A stretch of 64,000 bases of DNA, from the NCBI RefSeq assembly GCF_028330985.1, contig NZ_JAQMUE010000083.1:1-64000 (forward strand), read 5' to 3'. This DNA comes from Roseofilum reptotaenium CS-1145 (GTDB lineage: Bacteria; Cyanobacteriota; Cyanobacteriia; Cyanobacteriales; Desertifilaceae). Shown here one piece after another: positions 16,400 through 24,756 of the stretch. The notes under the pieces were generated by a model. That model worked only from the letters and a program-made list of their open reading frames with translations, made no database searches and was not told where the DNA came from. How positions within the stretch are numbered: the first letter of the stretch is position 1; every line of letters starts with the position of its first letter. The position numbers were made by a program, and so were the translations under genes.

Positions 16400-18752
16400 C
16401 AGCCATAAGACCCCTATCAAAACACATTCGCTGGGATACCCTCGTATTGGAGCCAAGCGTGAATTAAAAAAGGCTACGGAAGCTTATTGGAAAGGCAACC
16501 TACCTCTTTCCGAGCTGATTGCCACGGGCAAGACCTTGCGCGAAACCAATTGGAAAAAGCAGCAGGCCGCCGGAATCGATCTGATCCCGGTCAACGACTT
16601 CTCCTTTTACGACCAAATACTCGACATGAGCTGCCTGCTTGGCAATGTGCCGTCGCGCTTCCAGTGGCAAGGCGGGCAGACGGATATCAACACCGTTTTC
16701 ACCATCGCTCGTGGTACGGAGGGCGGCGCTTCTTTGGTTGAAGACGAGAAGGACTGCCAAATCAACAAAATTTCCACTTTCGCCAGCGAGATGACCAAGT
16801 GGTTCGATACGAATTACCACTTCATCGTGCCTGAGTTTCGGGCGGACACGAAGTTTTCCCTGAGCAGCACCAAAGTCTTCGATGAGTTCGCGGAAGCTAA
16901 GGAGCTGGGGATGAATGGGAAGCCGGTACTCATTGGCCCCGTAACTTACCTCTCCCTAGGCAAGGTACTCGATTCTAGCAACCCAGATTTCGATCCGTTG
17001 ACTCTCCTCAATCGCCTTCTCTGCATTTATGAAGAGATTATCAACAAGCTTGCAGCCGCCGGAGCGCAATGGATACAGCTCGATGAGCCGATTGTTTCCA
17101 CCGATCTTAGCGATCTCCAGCGCGACGCTTTGAAAGCAGCATACGATCGCCTCTCCAAGGCCAAAGGTTCCGCTAAGTTGCTCGTCACCACCTATTTCGG
17201 TGGTGTGAGAGATAATCTTGATAACTACCTCGCGTTGCCCGTTGATGCCTTGCACTTTGATTTCGTCAGGGGTTCGGAAGACATCGACGCTGTTTTGGCC
17301 ACCTTCCCAGAGAACAAAATTCTCTCCGCCGGAATCGTCGAAGGTCGTAATATCTGGAAGAACAATTACGATGCTTCACTAGAAGTTTTGAAGAAGGCCA
17401 AGGCCGCTGTTGGTGCAGATCGGCTCTGGGTCGCACCGAGCTGCTCGCTGATGCATTCGCCCGTTACCCTGCAAAACGAACAAAAGCTTGATGACGAGCT
17501 AAAAAGCTGGCTAGCCTTTGCCGACGAGAAACTGACAGAAGTCAGTGAACTCCGGCAGCTTCTCGATCAAGTCGGCACTGTGGAGAAAGCTCTGGAAGCC
17601 AACCGTGCCGCCGCTGCTTCCCGGAAGTCCAGCAAGCGCATCCACAATGATGCCGTGCAAAAGCGCCTTGCTGCGGTTAAACCCAGCGATTTCGATCGCG
17701 CCTCGACCTTCGTCGAACGCCAACCCAAGCAACATGCCAAGCTGAATCTGCCGGAATTCCCGACCACAACCATCGGCTCATTCCCTCAAACAAAAGAAGT
17801 GCGTTATGCACGCGCTCAGTGGAAAAAAGGGAAGCTCAGTGATGCCGACTACGACCAGTTCCTGAAGGACGAAATCGCTAAATGCGTTGCTTTCCAGGAT
17901 GAGATCGGAGTCGATATGCCCGTCCATGGCGAGTTTGAGCGCAATGACATGGTGGAATACTTTGGTGAAAATCTCGAAGGCTTTGCCTTTACCAGCACTG
18001 GCTGGGTACAAAGCTTTGGTACTCGCTACGTGAAGCCACCGATTATTTTTGGTGATGTCAACCGTCCCAACCCGATGACGGTCTACTGGTCTGAGTATGC
18101 TCAGTCGCTCACCGATCGCCCGATGAAGGGAATGCTCACCGGCCCGGTTACAATCCTTCAGTGGAGCTTCGTGCGCGACGACCAGCCGCGCTCTGTCACC
18201 ACGCATCAGATCGCCCTAGCCATTCGCGATGAAGTGGTAGACCTCGAAGCCGCCGGAATTGCTGCCATCCAGATCGATGAACCGGCTTTCCGCGAAGGCT
18301 TGCCGTTACGCCACAGCGAGTGGGATAACTATCTCGACTGGGCGGTTAAGGCTTTTCACCTCAGTGCCTGTGGCGTGAAGGATGATACCCAGATCCACAC
18401 TCACATGTGCTACTCCGAGTTCAACGACATCATCGACTCGATCGCCGCTATGGATGCCGATGTGATCACGATTGAGACCTCGCGCTCAAATATGGAGCTG
18501 CTCGATGCCTTCGTGGACTTCAAGTATCCTAATGAGATCGGTCCAGGTGTCTATGACATCCACTCGCCACGAGTACCCCCCACCAATGAGATGAGCAACC
18601 TCATGTCAAAAGCGGAAGCTGTGATCCCGCGTAAAAACCTCTGGGTCAACCCAGATTGTGGCCTCAAGACCCGTCAATGGTCGGAAGTGAAGCCTTCGCT
18701 CATCAACATGGTCGAGACTGCATCAAAACTTCGTGCTACGGCCTCCAAATAG
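16392..18752 (+). CDS. metE: Cobalamin-independent methionine synthase MetE
   Basis: A 786-residue enzyme that transfers a methyl group from 5-methyltetrahydropteroyl-triglutamate to homocysteine. The N-terminal barrel begins SLGYPRIGAKRELKKATEAYW; the C-terminal catalytic barrel begins FPTTTIGSFPQTKEVR. Zinc ligands are visible: H671 and C673 (THMCYSEF), a Glu in TIETSRS, and C756 (NPDCGLKTR). Length is normal for the family. GGAG stands about 8 bp before the ATG. Codons are richer in G/C at third positions than in most neighbours, which, with its rarity in cyanobacteria, suggests transfer from another phylum. Expression is probably activated by MetR at 16251. Confidence 0.95.
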   Translation: MSNSHKTPIKTHSLGYPRIGAKRELKKATEAYWKGNLPLSELIATGKTLRETNWKKQQAAGIDLIPVNDFSFYDQILDMSCLLGNVPSRFQWQGGQTDINTVFTIARGTEGGASLVEDEKDCQINKISTFASEMTKWFDTNYHFIVPEFRADTKFSLSSTKVFDEFAEAKELGMNGKPVLIGPVTYLSLGKVLDSSNPDFDPLTLLNRLLCIYEEIINKLAAAGAQWIQLDEPIVSTDLSDLQRDALKAAYDRLSKAKGSAKLLVTTYFGGVRDNLDNYLALPVDALHFDFVRGSEDIDAVLATFPENKILSAGIVEGRNIWKNNYDASLEVLKKAKAAVGADRLWVAPSCSLMHSPVTLQNEQKLDDELKSWLAFADEKLTEVSELRQLLDQVGTVEKALEANRAAAASRKSSKRIHNDAVQKRLAAVKPSDFDRASTFVERQPKQHAKLNLPEFPTTTIGSFPQTKEVRYARAQWKKGKLSDADYDQFLKDEIAKCVAFQDEIGVDMPVHGEFERNDMVEYFGENLEGFAFTSTGWVQSFGTRYVKPPIIFGDVNRPNPMTVYWSEYAQSLTDRPMKGMLTGPVTILQWSFVRDDQPRSVTTHQIALAIRDEVVDLEAAGIAAIQIDEPAFREGLPLRHSEWDNYLDWAVKAFHLSACGVKDDTQIHTHMCYSEFNDIIDSIAAMDADVITIETSRSNMELLDAFVDFKYPNEIGPGVYDIHSPRVPPTNEMSNLMSKAEAVIPRKNLWVNPDCGLKTRQWSEVKPSLINMVETASKLRATASK

Positions 18753-18805
18753 GTTGTTGCTCCTAAAGTAGCGAAGCTGCGATTTGGGGCAATTTAGCAT
18801 AATTT

Positions 18806-18853
18806 CCGATCAAACCCCTATTGTAATCTTTGATTCAATAGGGGTTTGATCGG
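18806..18853 (+). terminator. Strong hairpin downstream of metE
   Basis: An 18-bp perfect stem (CCGATCAAACCCCTATTG with its complement) around a 12-base loop, 54 bp after the metE stop; followed by an A-rich rather than T-rich stretch. Likely transcript end. Confidence 0.65.
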
Positions 18854-18874
18854 ATAAAAAGAGATCTCTAATGA

Positions 18875-19075
18875 GTGAAACCAACGATAGATCGAATTGG
18901 CATCAAGATTTTATTGCCAGTCATTTGCTGGTCATTGGCTATAATGCTTGGGCTGGTCATCTCAGTCAGAAGCGCGGCGCGATCGTTTGTAGCACAAATT
19001 CTCCAACAGTGGGGATTGGCGGAGAATCTTTCAAAACCCATTTTGTCGGACTCTCTCGCCTGGCGCCGTTCCTGA
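18875..19075 (+). pseudogene. Short membrane-anchor ORF, probable N-terminal fragment
   Basis: From a GTG start it encodes 66 residues, MKPTIDRIGIKILLPVICWS followed by LAIMLGLVISVRSAARSF, then AQILQQWGLAE. This is one strong membrane segment followed by a helix, as at the start of a sensor or cyclase protein. A stop follows and the downstream sequence makes no clear continuation, so it is probably the remnant of a longer gene. Another open frame (18871-19227) overlaps it without recognisable content. Confidence 0.35.
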
Positions 19076-19182
19076 ATGCCTGGGCAGCGACTCTCACTGC
19101 AATTTTGCCCCATCACTTTATGAATGCTCATACCATTCTGCATTTCTGTATGAAGATACGCTTTATTGCTTTCTACCGACGT

Positions 19183-19212
19183 TGTAGGGGCGATGCGCGA
19201 ATCGCCCCTACA
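19183..19212. repeat. Dispersed palindrome, copy 3
   Basis: TGTAGGGGCGAT-gcgcga-ATCGCCCCTACA, a perfect 12-bp stem, 70 bp past the end of the convergent gene at 19283. Confidence 0.7.
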
Positions 19213-19282
19213 TATGTTAGGCCGTGAAAGTTGCAGTTTCATAAAGAATTGGTCTCAGTCATCGTCTGTTGTCACTTGTTTT

Positions 19283-20251
19283 CTATGGACTAACACTATC
19301 GGGTTCAATGGGTTGCAATAACCGTTCTCCCTGACCCAAATACCAATCAATCCAAATTTGTAAGATTGCTTTTCCTTCTGAATTGGGTAAATTCTCAAGA
19401 GATTTAAGGGCTTCATCTCGATGATTTAGTGCTGAATGAATTAAGCGAGTCCGAATATCCATTTCATCCAGCAATGTGCAGATTGTCTTCCTGTGGTATT
19501 GTTTTTGGTGAAACATCTTTTCTAAACGTTTTGCGTTAGGATAATCGAGGGATAAACCCAAAAGAACTGGAAATGTTTTTTTTTCGATTTCTCGTTGATT
19601 TTCCACAGTGGGAAACCAAATCGATTCAATATCATCTAACATTTGGGTCATCCATCCTAAATGTTGACCACATTCAGCAGCAGCATTCAGTTGTTGGGGG
19701 TCAGCAGCAGCTACACAAGTACCGATAACGGTGGCAAATTGATAAGCAGGTAGGGTTTTGAGTTTAATCAGGTCTTGATACTCTTGCAAGGAGTTGACAT
19801 TGGTTTTTAAATCTCGATCTTGTCCTTGGCAAACTTGCAGGAATGATTGAAAATAATATGGGATTAAGTCACTGGAACTGGGTTGCGCGATCGCAAAATT
19901 CAATAATTCCTGGGTGGCGATCGCATTGATTGCCATTGCATAATGAATTGCCCGACCCATACCCACCTGACAATCCAAAGAAGTCGGATCGTCGCGATCC
20001 GCGCAATCATCCATAATTCTAAAAGAGATATCCAACAACGTCACCACAGCAGCAGTGCGAGTCAGTTCCTCTCGTTTCCCATGACATCCTATCCCAGTCA
20101 CCATAGGAAGCAGAAAAAAGGGGTTAAGGGGGTTGGGCAGAAATTTGTCGATCGCATCCCCCAATTCCTGCCACTCTTGTTGCGCGATCTCTATAGCATA
20201 ATGACGAATTTCCGCCAAAATCTCCTTTAAATCCACAGAAAGTTGATTCAT
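19283..20251 (-). CDS. Class I isoprenoid (polyprenyl) synthase-like enzyme
   Basis: A 322-residue all-helical protein. The first Asp-rich motif of trans-prenyl synthases is present as DDCADRDD (DDxxxxD form, about residue 80). The second is only partly kept: QMLDDIESIW instead of DDxxD. LKTLPAYQF matches the segment before it in the family (K-A-L). Typical enzymes condense allylic and isopentenyl diphosphates or cyclise the product; the changed second motif leaves the reaction open. The ATG at 20251 lies 27 bp after the stop of the DUF4157 gene on the same strand, so the two are probably co-transcribed. Confidence 0.72.
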   Translation of the reverse strand: MNQLSVDLKEILAEIRHYAIEIAQQEWQELGDAIDKFLPNPLNPFFLLPMVTGIGCHGKREELTRTAAVVTLLDISFRIMDDCADRDDPTSLDCQVGMGRAIHYAMAINAIATQELLNFAIAQPSSSDLIPYYFQSFLQVCQGQDRDLKTNVNSLQEYQDLIKLKTLPAYQFATVIGTCVAAADPQQLNAAAECGQHLGWMTQMLDDIESIWFPTVENQREIEKKTFPVLLGLSLDYPNAKRLEKMFHQKQYHRKTICTLLDEMDIRTRLIHSALNHRDEALKSLENLPNSEGKAILQIWIDWYLGQGERLLQPIEPDSVSP

Positions 20252-20277
20252 CTTTGACTAAAATTCTCCCACCCTCT

Positions 20278-21780
20278 TTACATTCCTTTTTTATCTTTCT
20301 TTTTCTGTTTCTTTCGAAGTCTTGCCAGTGTTAGTGCGTCCCGTGAATCATTTGGATCCCACTCAAAGGGACGACCCTCCTTAATTCTTTTCTCTAGAGG
20401 CATATATCCTTCAAAACTATAAGTATCAGCGAATTCTGTTATATTCGTTAACTTAGCTGTTGTTCTGACAGCACTGGTCATATCTGGATCTCGAACAAAG
20501 AGAATATCTGGAGTAATAGTGACTGCCAAAACTGTCATTTTTCCATCGTAACCCCCGAAAAAGTTCTGAGCCACCTGTTTAGCGGTCGACATATTGTGGC
20601 CTAAATAAATATAATGCGGTGCATTGGCCTCTCCTGCTGTTCCCACCGCTCCCTCTTTACCGCCAAAGCTTGGATCTAAACCTTTAGACAGAATAGAATC
20701 GACATACTCTTTTTTTGTTGTGTGATAGACGACAGTTTCTGATTTCGGTCGATAGACAACAGTCGGTACATCTTTTTTCTCGAAGTGTGTCCCTAAGTCA
20801 AACCAAGTGGTCACTTCTTCCGTAGCAACAGGTTCGAGATTGAAGCATTCTACAGTCTTTGAGGGCATCTCTGCACCTTTGGGGTCTTTCTCCACTTTAT
20901 CGATCAATTTACTGTAACCGGATGGAAATTTTTGCCCGTCCCGGTCTATATCAAATTCTCTTTTCTTTGGTGGTCCGCTTTCTGTGCCACTGCTGCTACT
21001 ACCCCCATTTTTAAATTGTTTCACAGGTTGAGCTTGGATCGGTGACGGTTGTCCTAGCTTTTCCCGACTCAATTCTACTTGATTACGATCGGGTAAACGA
21101 GAAACGACATTGGAAAGACGAGCCGCTTTTGCTCCCATGACATCGGCTTCTTGCTCTAACTTAGAATCTACATTGGCTTTAATCCCTTTCAGTTGTACAG
21201 AAGGTTTGACCCTCGCTTGCTTTTGTTGTACAACGTGCCAGGCTTCGTGAGCAAGGTGTTTTTCCTGTTTTGGGGCTACATGAATGTCTGTACCTTCTGT
21301 ATAGGCAGCAGCCTGTAATTTAGCAGGTTCAGGGGAATTATAATGCACTTTGACATCATCCATAGAGATGCCAGAAAGTGTTTCTACCCCAGCTTTCAAG
21401 CGATTGGGTAATCCGGTTTTATTTTCTGGTGGTTCTTGGCTTTCTTTGCGTTGCAGTAGGGATTTCATCTGCAAATTATTTTCCTGTGTTTCCTGGGGTG
21501 CATCAGAAACAGGCGAATTAATCCGCTGTACTACATCTTTGGCTACTGCATCTGCTTGTTGTTCATACTGATCGTTAGGTTGACCGATGGTCAACTTAGC
21601 TTGCGCAACTTTGCTGTCAATCAGCCGTTGCAGAGGACTTACGGCACCACTCCCCCCGGGTTTCCACTCTGGAAGTTCTGGTTTCCTCTTCTTCGTTGCT
21701 TTCGGCTGAATGACAGGAGGTGCAGCAAACTGGGGTTTTGCCTTGTGAGCGGAAGTCTTTGGTTGATGTTGGCGACTCAT
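20278..21780 (-). CDS. DUF4157 (eCIS-core) protein with ADP-ribosyltransferase-like C-terminus
   Basis: A 500-residue protein from the ATG at 21780 (an in-frame TTG lies 15 bp upstream). The Lys/Pro/Gln-rich start is followed by LTIGQPNDQYEQQADAVAKD, then the DUF4157 core LSGISMDDVKVHYNS, AAAYTEGTDIHVAP and AHEAWHVVQQ with an HExxH-like motif (about 178-182), and a second EQEADVMGAKAA segment. DUF4157 marks proteins loaded into extracellular contractile injection systems. The C-terminus (about 349-430: TVVYHTTKKEYVDSILSKGL, IYLGHNMSTAKQVAQNFFGG) has the HT-loop and helix pattern of ADP-ribosyltransferase folds, so it could be a delivered toxin. No injection-system structural genes are in the window. 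Confidence 0.72.
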   Translation of the reverse strand: MSRQHQPKTSAHKAKPQFAAPPVIQPKATKKRKPELPEWKPGGSGAVSPLQRLIDSKVAQAKLTIGQPNDQYEQQADAVAKDVVQRINSPVSDAPQETQENNLQMKSLLQRKESQEPPENKTGLPNRLKAGVETLSGISMDDVKVHYNSPEPAKLQAAAYTEGTDIHVAPKQEKHLAHEAWHVVQQKQARVKPSVQLKGIKANVDSKLEQEADVMGAKAARLSNVVSRLPDRNQVELSREKLGQPSPIQAQPVKQFKNGGSSSSGTESGPPKKREFDIDRDGQKFPSGYSKLIDKVEKDPKGAEMPSKTVECFNLEPVATEEVTTWFDLGTHFEKKDVPTVVYRPKSETVVYHTTKKEYVDSILSKGLDPSFGGKEGAVGTAGEANAPHYIYLGHNMSTAKQVAQNFFGGYDGKMTVLAVTITPDILFVRDPDMTSAVRTTAKLTNITEFADTYSFEGYMPLEKRIKEGRPFEWDPNDSRDALTLARLRKKQKKKDKKGM

Positions 21781-21813
21781 GGCAGGTTTTGGCAAGCATC
21801 CCCTTAATTGTAA

Positions 21814-21996
21814 GGTAAGGGGCGATCGTTATGGATACAAGATTTACGTAACTATGCGGGACTCGATCCCGATACCCCCGGTCGAAATATTCTTAATCAT
21901 GGAAGCAAACAGGCGATCGACTGGGGTGCGGATCATCTCCGAGGCTTTGTTGAAGAGGTGACAGATGAAGGAGACACCTTGATTTGGAGGCCCTAA
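21814..21996 (+). pseudogene. Gene fragment of unknown family (3' end)
   Basis: An open frame with no start codon, coding for LWIQDLRNYAGLDPDTPG, then ILNHGSKQAIDWGADHLRGF and VEEVTDEGDTLIWRP before TAA. The composition is that of a real globular protein end, but I cannot name it. It begins 33 bp beyond the start of the divergent DUF4157 gene and is probably debris left by recombination. Confidence 0.4.
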
Positions 21997-22143
21997 CACA
22001 AGGTCAATGCTAAGAGCAAGTCCGTAAGACTTGGGATGAATTCTAGCCAATATTTTGCCCTTATCGAAGATTGCCGATGAACATCAACCGATCTGCATCG
22101 CCTACTCCAAATGACTTATAGTCCTAAGGTTCATCTCCGTTGG

Positions 22144-22192
22144 GTTTAACGATAGTTTAACAACCCGTTCCGCGTGCAGCCGCTTGTTAGGC
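22144..22192 (-). other. attC-like site downstream of the MazEF pair
   Basis: Read on the minus strand, just after the mazF stop: GCCTAAC, which fits the integron attC consensus RYYYAAC, then AAGCGGCTGCACGCGGAACG, then two GTTAAAC copies that fit GTTRRRY. Such a site at the end of a gene is how integron cassettes are built. It is short for an attC (about 49 bp) and the outer arms pair only partly. Confidence 0.3.
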
Positions 22193-22195
22193 AAG

Positions 22196-22570
22196 CTACA
22201 AAGACCTAAATGCTAAACTAAAACCAAGCTCAATACATACTGCTTTCTCAATCTCTTCCCAGTAAATCTCCTCTAAATCACCCTGTTTATTTTTAATTCT
22301 CTGGGCATCCACAGCTCTCATTTGACTTAAGTTGATGTGTCGATCGTTATCTAATCCATTCTTGGCAGTCGGTGTAACATTCACAACAAACGGATAAGTC
22401 CTTGCCCCAGGCAACAATGGAGCAACTATTGTCGTTGCCCCATTTTGGTTGCCAATATCATTTTGCAAAATCAGACAAGGTCGCTTTTTATCAGTCTCAT
22501 GACCAACAACAGGGTGTAGATCGACCCACCATATCTCCCCTCGCTTGTAGGTTAAGTGTCCGTTAGGCAT
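22196..22570 (-). CDS. mazF: MazF/PemK-type toxin (mRNA endoribonuclease)
   Basis: A 124-residue member of the MazF/PemK family, toxins that cut mRNA and are held inactive by their antitoxin. Family motifs: KRGEIWWVDLHPVVGHETDK, KRPCLILQND, TTIVAPLLPG, HINLSQMRAVDAQRI. Its start overlaps the end of the antitoxin gene by 8 bp, as expected for a type II toxin-antitoxin operon. Length is slightly above the usual 110-120. Confidence 0.9.
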   Translation of the reverse strand: MPNGHLTYKRGEIWWVDLHPVVGHETDKKRPCLILQNDIGNQNGATTIVAPLLPGARTYPFVVNVTPTAKNGLDNDRHINLSQMRAVDAQRIKNKQGDLEEIYWEEIEKAVCIELGFSLAFRSL

Positions 22571-22787
22571 TTAAACCATCGCCCACTGTAACATCCCATA
22601 CGGAAATTTCTTGTTGCAACTCTGGGTCATTAGCCTGATCTTTGTAAGCATCTTCTAGCTCCTTCATAAAAATCCTCCTCTTTTCTTGCCAGAGAATATC
22701 ATTTATGAAACTGCTACGATTGCTTGCTAACCGATCTACAAACTCTAGAATTTCGTCATCCAAGGTTATGCTGACTTTCTTACTCAT
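22563..22787 (-). CDS. mazE: MazE-like antitoxin (ribbon-helix-helix)
   Basis: A 74-residue protein upstream of and overlapping mazF. The N-terminal half, KKVSITLDDEILEFVDRLAS followed by NRSSFINDIL, is a ribbon-helix-helix DNA-binding domain; the acidic C-terminal tail (ELQQEISVWDVTVGDGL) would wrap the toxin. It should also repress the operon promoter, which is expected in the gap upstream of 22787. Confidence 0.82.
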   Translation of the reverse strand: MSKKVSITLDDEILEFVDRLASNRSSFINDILWQEKRRIFMKELEDAYKDQANDPELQQEISVWDVTVGDGLNA

Positions 22788-22859
22788 GGCTGCAAATCGT
22801 ATACGACGAATTGGTATGACTACACTATCATACTGGCTAATCCTACGCTAATTGTCAAG

Positions 22860-23021
22860 ATGGTACTGTTTCGCCTACCACCTGAAGCTGCTGCCCAACA
22901 ACTTCAAGAACAAAGCTTTCGGGCAGAGGTTGACGCGAGAGGCGATCGCATCCGTAATGAATTGCAGGCAGTGGGTGTTACCTTTAACCTAAATCTCAAC
23001 TGGATTTACTTTCATACATAG
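22860..23021 (+). CDS. Small ORF or gene fragment, unknown
   Basis: A 53-residue open frame starting MVLFRLPPEAAAQQLQEQSF and ending NLNWIYFHT. The Ala/Gln-rich helix and the RGDRIRNELQAVGV segment look like coding sequence, but I recognise no family and see no ribosome-binding site. It may be a fragment of a longer gene, as others in this accessory region are. Confidence 0.3.
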   Translation: MVLFRLPPEAAAQQLQEQSFRAEVDARGDRIRNELQAVGVTFNLNLNWIYFHT

Positions 23022-23073
23022 AGATCTTTAAAACGAAGTCGGGTTTGCTGAATTCATAGATGAGAGTGAATTG

Positions 23074-24690
23074 TTAATTCATTCCAGAGGATAAGGGCGC
23101 GATCGCACTCAATCTCAGATCTTGATGATCTCCCTGCACTTGCTGAAAATTCCACTCATTCTTAAACAGCAACACCGGTCGATCCCAATTATCCTTGACT
23201 GTCATCGTATTAAATAAGCGGCCAATCTTGTCCAAAATTTCCCAGCCATTGAGTACCCATCTAGCGACAGAATAAGGTAATAACTCCGTCCGAGTTTCCA
23301 CCCCATATTCATTCAGCAGTCGAAATTGCACCACCTCAAATTGCAACTGTCCCACAGCAGCTAAAATCGGGTCGCGCTTGGACTCATCACTCGAATACAT
23401 AATCTGTACCGCTCCCTCTTCCCGCAATTGGGTTACCCCTTTATGGAATTGCTTAAACTTGGAGGGATTGGGATTTCTCAAATAGGCAAATAATTCTGGC
23501 GAAAAACAGGGAATGCCTTCATATTCCAACTTTTTACCTGTATAAATCGTATCTCCGATCGCGAACACGCCGGGATTATTCAAGCCAATCACATCCCCGG
23601 GATAAGCCACATCGACCGATCCTCGGTCTTGAGCAAACAGCTTTTGCGGGCGCGAGAGGCGTACCGTTTTCCCAGTGCGAGCATGACTGACTGTCATATC
23701 CTTTTCAAACTTACCCGTACAAACGCGCACAAATGCCACGCGATCGCGATGTTTCGGGTCCATATTCGCCTGTAACTTAAACACAAACCCCGTAAACTCT
23801 GGATACTCTGGGGACATCAAACCCTGAGTACTCTTGCGATCGCCTGGTTTGAGCGCATAATCTAAAAATGCATCTAAAAACAACTGAACGCCAAAATTAG
23901 TCATAGCGCTGCCAAAAAACACAGGGGTCAGCTCTCCCGCATGGATTTCATCTAAGTCAAACTCTGACCCCAATCCATCCAACAATTCCAAATCTTCCTT
24001 AAGCTGATAATACAAATCCTGGTCTAACAACTCCTCAATGCGCGGATCGCCCAAGCGAATCATGGTATCCTTTGCCGCTTGTTTACCATGGGCATTGCGT
24101 TCAAACAAATGGATTTCCTGAGTACGACGATCGTACACCCCTTGGAAGCGATCGCCCGTACCAATCGGCCAATTAACCGGATACGTTTTTAACCCCAACT
24201 CCTGCTCAATTTCGTCCAACAATTCTAGAGGTTCGCGGGTGGGACGATCCATCTTATTAAAAAACGTAAAAATTGGAATTTTTCGCATTCGACAGACTTC
24301 AAACAACTTGCGGGTTTGTGGCTCCAAGCCTTTCGCCGCATCCTCCAGCATCACCGCATTATCCGCAGCCGCCAACGTGCGATAAGTATCCTCACTAAAA
24401 TCCTGGTGTCCCGGAGTATCCAACAAATTAATCTGACAGTCCTGATACTCAAACTGCAACACCGTTGAGGTAATCGAAATTCCCCGTTGTTGCTCCATTG
24501 CCATCCAATCTGAAGTTGCTCGGCGCTGACTTGCCCTTGCCTTTACCGCCCCCGCTTCATGAATTGCCCCTCCATAGAGGAGTAATTTTTCCGTTAACGT
24601 GGTTTTACCCGCATCAGGGTGAGAAATAATTGCAAAATTACGCCGGCCATCAACCGCATTTTGTATTTCTGTAGATAGATCAGTAGACAT
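23074..24690 (-). CDS. prfC: Peptide chain release factor 3 (RF3)
   Basis: A GTPase that recycles RF1/RF2 from the ribosome after termination. The ATG at 24690 ([20 protein letters not shown]) fits the family start; a further in-frame codon upstream (24738) does not. Motifs: [15 protein letters not shown] (G1), RGISITSTV (G2), [16 protein letters not shown] (G3), [13 protein letters not shown] (G4), and the RF3 C-terminal signature [11 protein letters not shown]. 538 residues, normal length. The start region contains a copy of the short GCGCTTCGCGCT repeat. Confidence 0.95.
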   Translation of the reverse strand: MSTDLSTEIQNAVDGRRNFAIISHPDAGKTTLTEKLLLYGGAIHEAGAVKARASQRRATSDWMAMEQQRGISITSTVLQFEYQDCQINLLDTPGHQDFSEDTYRTLAAADNAVMLEDAAKGLEPQTRKLFEVCRMRKIPIFTFFNKMDRPTREPLELLDEIEQELGLKTYPVNWPIGTGDRFQGVYDRRTQEIHLFERNAHGKQAAKDTMIRLGDPRIEELLDQDLYYQLKEDLELLDGLGSEFDLDEIHAGELTPVFFGSAMTNFGVQLFLDAFLDYALKPGDRKSTQGLMSPEYPEFTGFVFKLQANMDPKHRDRVAFVRVCTGKFEKDMTVSHARTGKTVRLSRPQKLFAQDRGSVDVAYPGDVIGLNNPGVFAIGDTIYTGKKLEYEGIPCFSPELFAYLRNPNPSKFKQFHKGVTQLREEGAVQIMYSSDESKRDPILAAVGQLQFEVVQFRLLNEYGVETRTELLPYSVARWVLNGWEILDKIGRLFNTMTVKDNWDRPVLLFKNEWNFQQVQGDHQDLRLSAIAPLSSGMN

Positions 24691-24696
24691 TAGGGA

Positions 24697-24722
24697 TATA
24701 GCGCTTCGCGCTGGTAATGGGT
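24697..24722. repeat. Short dispersed hairpin repeat, copy 1
   Basis: TATA followed by GCGCTTCGCGCTGGTAATGG and GT; the core AGCGC-ttc-GCGCT forms a tight hairpin. 22 bases are shared exactly with 51234-51255, and the core with 49922-49934. Confidence 0.6.
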
Positions 24723-24756
24723 AAAATAATGGAGTCAAGGGGTAAGCACTGCCACC

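Larger units (their letters stand above)
16217..16467. repeat. Right copy of the duplicated metR-metE control region
   Basis: Carries the first eight codons of metR (minus strand, stub), the intergenic region with a perfect MetR box, the 25-codon leader ORF and the start of the intact metE. Its partner is 13497-13735. Together the copies show that metR and metE were once adjacent and divergent. Confidence 0.85.

Noticed and set aside
18871-19227. 118-codon frame downstream of metE
   Set aside because: Overlaps a better membrane-segment frame and ends in the dispersed palindrome; no recognisable content.
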